Under the pieces are notes generated by a model that saw nothing but the letters and a program-made list of their open reading frames with translations, did no database searches and was not told where the DNA came from. The translations under genes and the position numbers were made by a program. Shown in pieces: positions 5,546 to 7,071 of a stretch of 7,071 nucleotides of DNA; position 1 is the first letter of the stretch; every line of letters starts with the position of its first letter. This stretch comes from an uncultured Collinsella sp. (lineage in GTDB: Bacteria > Actinomycetota > Coriobacteriia > Coriobacteriales > Coriobacteriaceae), in the NCBI GenBank assembly GCA_902494375.1, contig CABUTL010000067.1, forward strand, positions 1 to 7,071, in the 5' to 3' direction.

Positions 5546-6178
5546 ATGGGCAAGAAGTCTCGGGCTCGGGTTGCTGCGGCGGGAACTCGCAAGGATCCTG
5601 GTCGTCGGGTTGCCGAGGGTAAAAAGGCCGATCGTGCCGAGAAGGACAAGAAAGTCGGCGCGCATGCTCATCCTGAGTGGGCGCCTCATTTGAATTCGGC
5701 TAGTGAGGATTTGACTGCCAAGTTGTTTACTCTGGTCGAGGTAATTTTGGGCGTGGTGCCCCTTGTGGTTATCGGTTTATTCTTGGCTTCGAAGGACGCC
5801 ACGAGTGTCGATAAACTCACCGAGGTCTTTTCGCAGGACCCCTCGATGGTGGTCTCGTTTATTTCTGCGTGCTTGCAGCCGTTTGTGGCGTACATGCTGT
5901 ATATGGTCTACCGCAAATACTGCGAGGGTGATGCGGGCTTTGCCGCCGGTAACCTGATCGGTCTTTTGTGCTCCGAGATCCTACTGCTCAATATCCCGGG
6001 CGTCATCGGTATGGGCATCTTGCTGTGGCGTGTTTGGCGCAACGTTGCCCCGCACTTCGAGAGCTGGTTGTTTGAGCGTCGCTTTGCGGGCGTGGTGGCC
6101 GATATTGCGGGCTCGCTCGTGATTCTAGCCTTGGCGTTTCTGTGCGCCACCGCCGCCCGCGGTCTCGCGGGCATGTAG
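5546..6178 (+). CDS. Hypothetical multi-pass membrane protein with basic N-terminal tail
   Basis: I do not recognise this 210-residue protein. The first 40 residues are rich in Lys and Arg (MGKKSRARVAAAGTRKD and so on), giving a basic, probably disordered cytoplasmic tail. Four hydrophobic segments follow, at about 60-81, 102-122, 133-160 and 183-203. The charged stretches RKYCEGD and FESWLFERRF lie between helices and fit cytoplasmic loops. There is no signal peptide and no catalytic motif. The ATG at 5546 is chosen because the earlier in-frame GTG (5453) lies in the preceding terminator; the ribosome binding site (GGGGTG near 5534-5539) is weak. A weak -10-like TACACT (5495-5500) lacks a -35. 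The gene is followed by hairpin copy B and a terminator, so it appears monocistronic. Confidence 0.75.
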   Translation: MGKKSRARVAAAGTRKDPGRRVAEGKKADRAEKDKKVGAHAHPEWAPHLNSASEDLTAKLFTLVEVILGVVPLVVIGLFLASKDATSVDKLTEVFSQDPSMVVSFISACLQPFVAYMLYMVYRKYCEGDAGFAAGNLIGLLCSEILLLNIPGVIGMGILLWRVWRNVAPHFESWLFERRFAGVVADIAGSLVILALAFLCATAARGLAGM

Positions 6179-6196
6179 TCTGTTCTCACCGACCAC

Positions 6197-6280
6197 GGGG
6201 CGCAGGGCGGGGAAACCTTCCCCTCTCGCTCACGGCTTCGCAGGGTCGCGCGAGGCAAAGGTTTCCCCGCCCTGCGCCCC
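6197..6280. repeat. Intergenic hairpin element, copy B
   Basis: This is an 84-nt palindrome. The outer 23 nt (6197-6219) are perfectly complementary to 6258-6280. Pairing resumes inward to 6229/6248 with three mismatches in all, leaving an 18-nt loop (6230-6247) identical to that of copy A. The central 41 nt (6221-6261) match copy A exactly. The outer arms differ from copy A but resemble the half copy at 5263-5303 on the left side. It starts 18 nt after the membrane-protein stop and has no T-run. Confidence 0.9.
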
Positions 6281-6330
6281 GGCGTTGAGTCGTCGCATGC
6301 TCGTTACAGAAAAGCTGATAATAAGTTTGT

Positions 6331-6358
6331 GTGCCGCCCCTTTGGGGCGGCACTTTTT
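6331..6358 (+). terminator. Intrinsic terminator, probably of the membrane-protein gene
   Basis: GTGCCGCCCC (6331-6340) pairs perfectly with GGGGCGGCAC (6344-6353) around TTT, and five T follow (6354-6358). The stem and the bases just before it match the terminator at 5457-5488. Confidence 0.9.
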
Positions 6359-6611
6359 GTGTGGGGTCCCGGTCTCCACAATTTTCGTCAAGCTTTTGGT
6401 TAGATTTTGGTCAGTTGGCGTAAGGGTGGAAGGCCAAAAGATTGCTGGCGAAAAAAGCTCAGAGAAAGTGCTGGTAGGGGAGTTGTTGAGCTTTTCGACA
6501 GCTTTTGAGCAAAAGAAACTTTGTGGCTATTGCCGGCGATTGCGTTGTCGCGGTCATGGCGGTGCGGGATGCTGGTCGTAAGCGTCGAATGCTCCGATTT
6601 TGGAGGCCAGC
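6359..6611 (+). other. Non-coding leader upstream of the last gene
   Basis: No credible gene is present; the open frames here have poor starts and no recognisable content. The first part is more AT-rich than the surroundings, which would suit a promoter, but I find no convincing -35/-10 pair. A perfect short inverted repeat, CTTTTG (6502-6507) with CAAAAG (6510-6515), and repeated AGCTTTT motifs lie in the middle. The ribosome binding site GGAGG (6602-6606) closes the region. Confidence 0.4.
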
Positions 6612-7034
6612 ATGGATCTGTTTCTTGAGACTCCGCAGCAGCAAGCTGAGCGCATGCTGCGTCAGCAGCAACGACTCATGGAGATGCAAATGCAGGGGGC
6701 GGCAGCCCAGCCCCCTGCGCAAAATGCCACGCCTGTGGTTTCGCCTGCGGGCGAATCGGCACCAGAGGCCTATTCCGTACAGCAAGATTCATATGCGCAG
6801 GAGCTCGCGTTCGACAAGCGTCGTGCGCGTCGTCGCCGCGTGGGCCAGCGCCTGTGCACATTGGCGATGATCGTGCTCATCCCGCTGGGGCTTGCGGTCA
6901 TCTTTCTGGCGTCGTATGCCCTCACGTGCATCCTTAACGGCGCATCGCCCAACGAGGTGCTCCAACATCTAGCGGCCCTGGGCCAGCGCCTAGGCGACGT
7001 CATAACAACCATCCGCACCGGCTGGGAGAGTTAG
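6612..7034 (+). CDS. Hypothetical single-pass membrane protein with Gln-rich N-terminus
   Basis: I do not recognise this 140-residue protein. Residues 5-28 are rich in Gln, Glu, Arg and Met and look like a short amphipathic helix or coiled coil. Residues 29-65 form an Ala/Pro/Gln-rich linker, and a basic cluster KRRARRRRVGQR sits at 69-80. One hydrophobic helix follows at about 82-105, and the last 35 residues should lie outside the membrane. The basic cluster before the helix predicts a cytoplasmic N-terminus. The ATG at 6612 is supported by GGAGG 5 nt upstream; the in-frame TTG at 6600 overlaps that site. No enzyme motif is visible. It shares a basic cytoplasmic tail with the membrane protein upstream but no clear sequence similarity. 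Confidence 0.7.
   Translation: MDLFLETPQQQAERMLRQQQRLMEMQMQGAAAQPPAQNATPVVSPAGESAPEAYSVQQDSYAQELAFDKRRARRRRVGQRLCTLAMIVLIPLGLAVIFLASYALTCILNGASPNEVLQHLAALGQRLGDVITTIRTGWES
6692..6718. repeat. GC-rich inverted repeat inside a coding sequence
   Basis: GCAGGGGGC (6692-6700) is perfectly complementary to GCCCCCTGC (6710-6718) around a 9-nt loop. It encodes the Ala/Pro/Gln linker of the last protein, so it may be a by-product of low-complexity coding or a small inserted hairpin. Confidence 0.5.
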
Positions 7035-7071
7035 CGTTTGTCACATTAGGACTTCTAGGGTGTAGGGATTA

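Noticed and set aside
5263..6280. CRISPR array
   Set aside because: There are only two full copies and one half copy, widely and unevenly spaced, with a gene between them and no cas genes.
5329..6280. Composite transposon or MITE pair around the membrane-protein gene
   Set aside because: The outer arms differ between copies, no target duplications are visible at the edges, and no transposase is present.
6285..6581. 98-codon plus-strand open frame after copy B
   Set aside because: It starts with TTG, reads through the terminator at 6331-6358, has no ribosome binding site and no recognisable content.

Overview
The window looks like a chromosomal segment of a GC-rich, anaerobic actinobacterium, most plausibly a Coriobacteriia gut species such as Collinsella. 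This rests on GC-rich coding sequence with strong purine-rich ribosome binding sites, a rubrerythrin, a Fe-S-free MutY-like glycosylase, a LytS/LytTR pair and a tRNA with encoded CCA. The assignment is from general impression, not from a database match. All supported genes lie on the + strand.

Layout. (1) 1-1810: a two-component system, with the 3' part of a LytS-type sensor kinase, then a LytTR response regulator and an intrinsic terminator. (2) 1852-2358: a small YfcE-type metallophosphoesterase with its own strong terminator. (3) 2359-2842: about 370 bases without protein genes, dominated by a perfect 38-bp inverted repeat, followed by a tRNA-Asp unit with promoter and UUCG-loop terminator. 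(4) 2943-4578: a promoter, a structured leader, an Rrf2-family regulator with Fe-S-type cysteines, and a 21-nt gap to a MutY-like glycosylase. (5) 4693-5232: rubrerythrin. (6) 5259-6358: two consecutive gene ends (rubrerythrin and a four-helix membrane protein), each followed by a hairpin element and then by a terminator with the same 10-bp stem. (7) 6612-7034: a small single-pass membrane protein of unknown role.

How the genes may work together. The Rrf2 regulator, the glycosylase and rubrerythrin form a plausible oxidative-stress neighbourhood: a redox or NO sensor, repair of oxidised-guanine mispairs, and peroxide reduction. The first two are probably one operon. The kinase and regulator are a cognate pair whose target is not visible here.

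The most unusual feature is a family of intergenic hairpins in which the central 41 nt are identical between copies. The long outer arms differ in sequence between copies yet stay self-complementary within each copy. A half copy lies beside one of them. No transposase, CRISPR array or phage gene is present.
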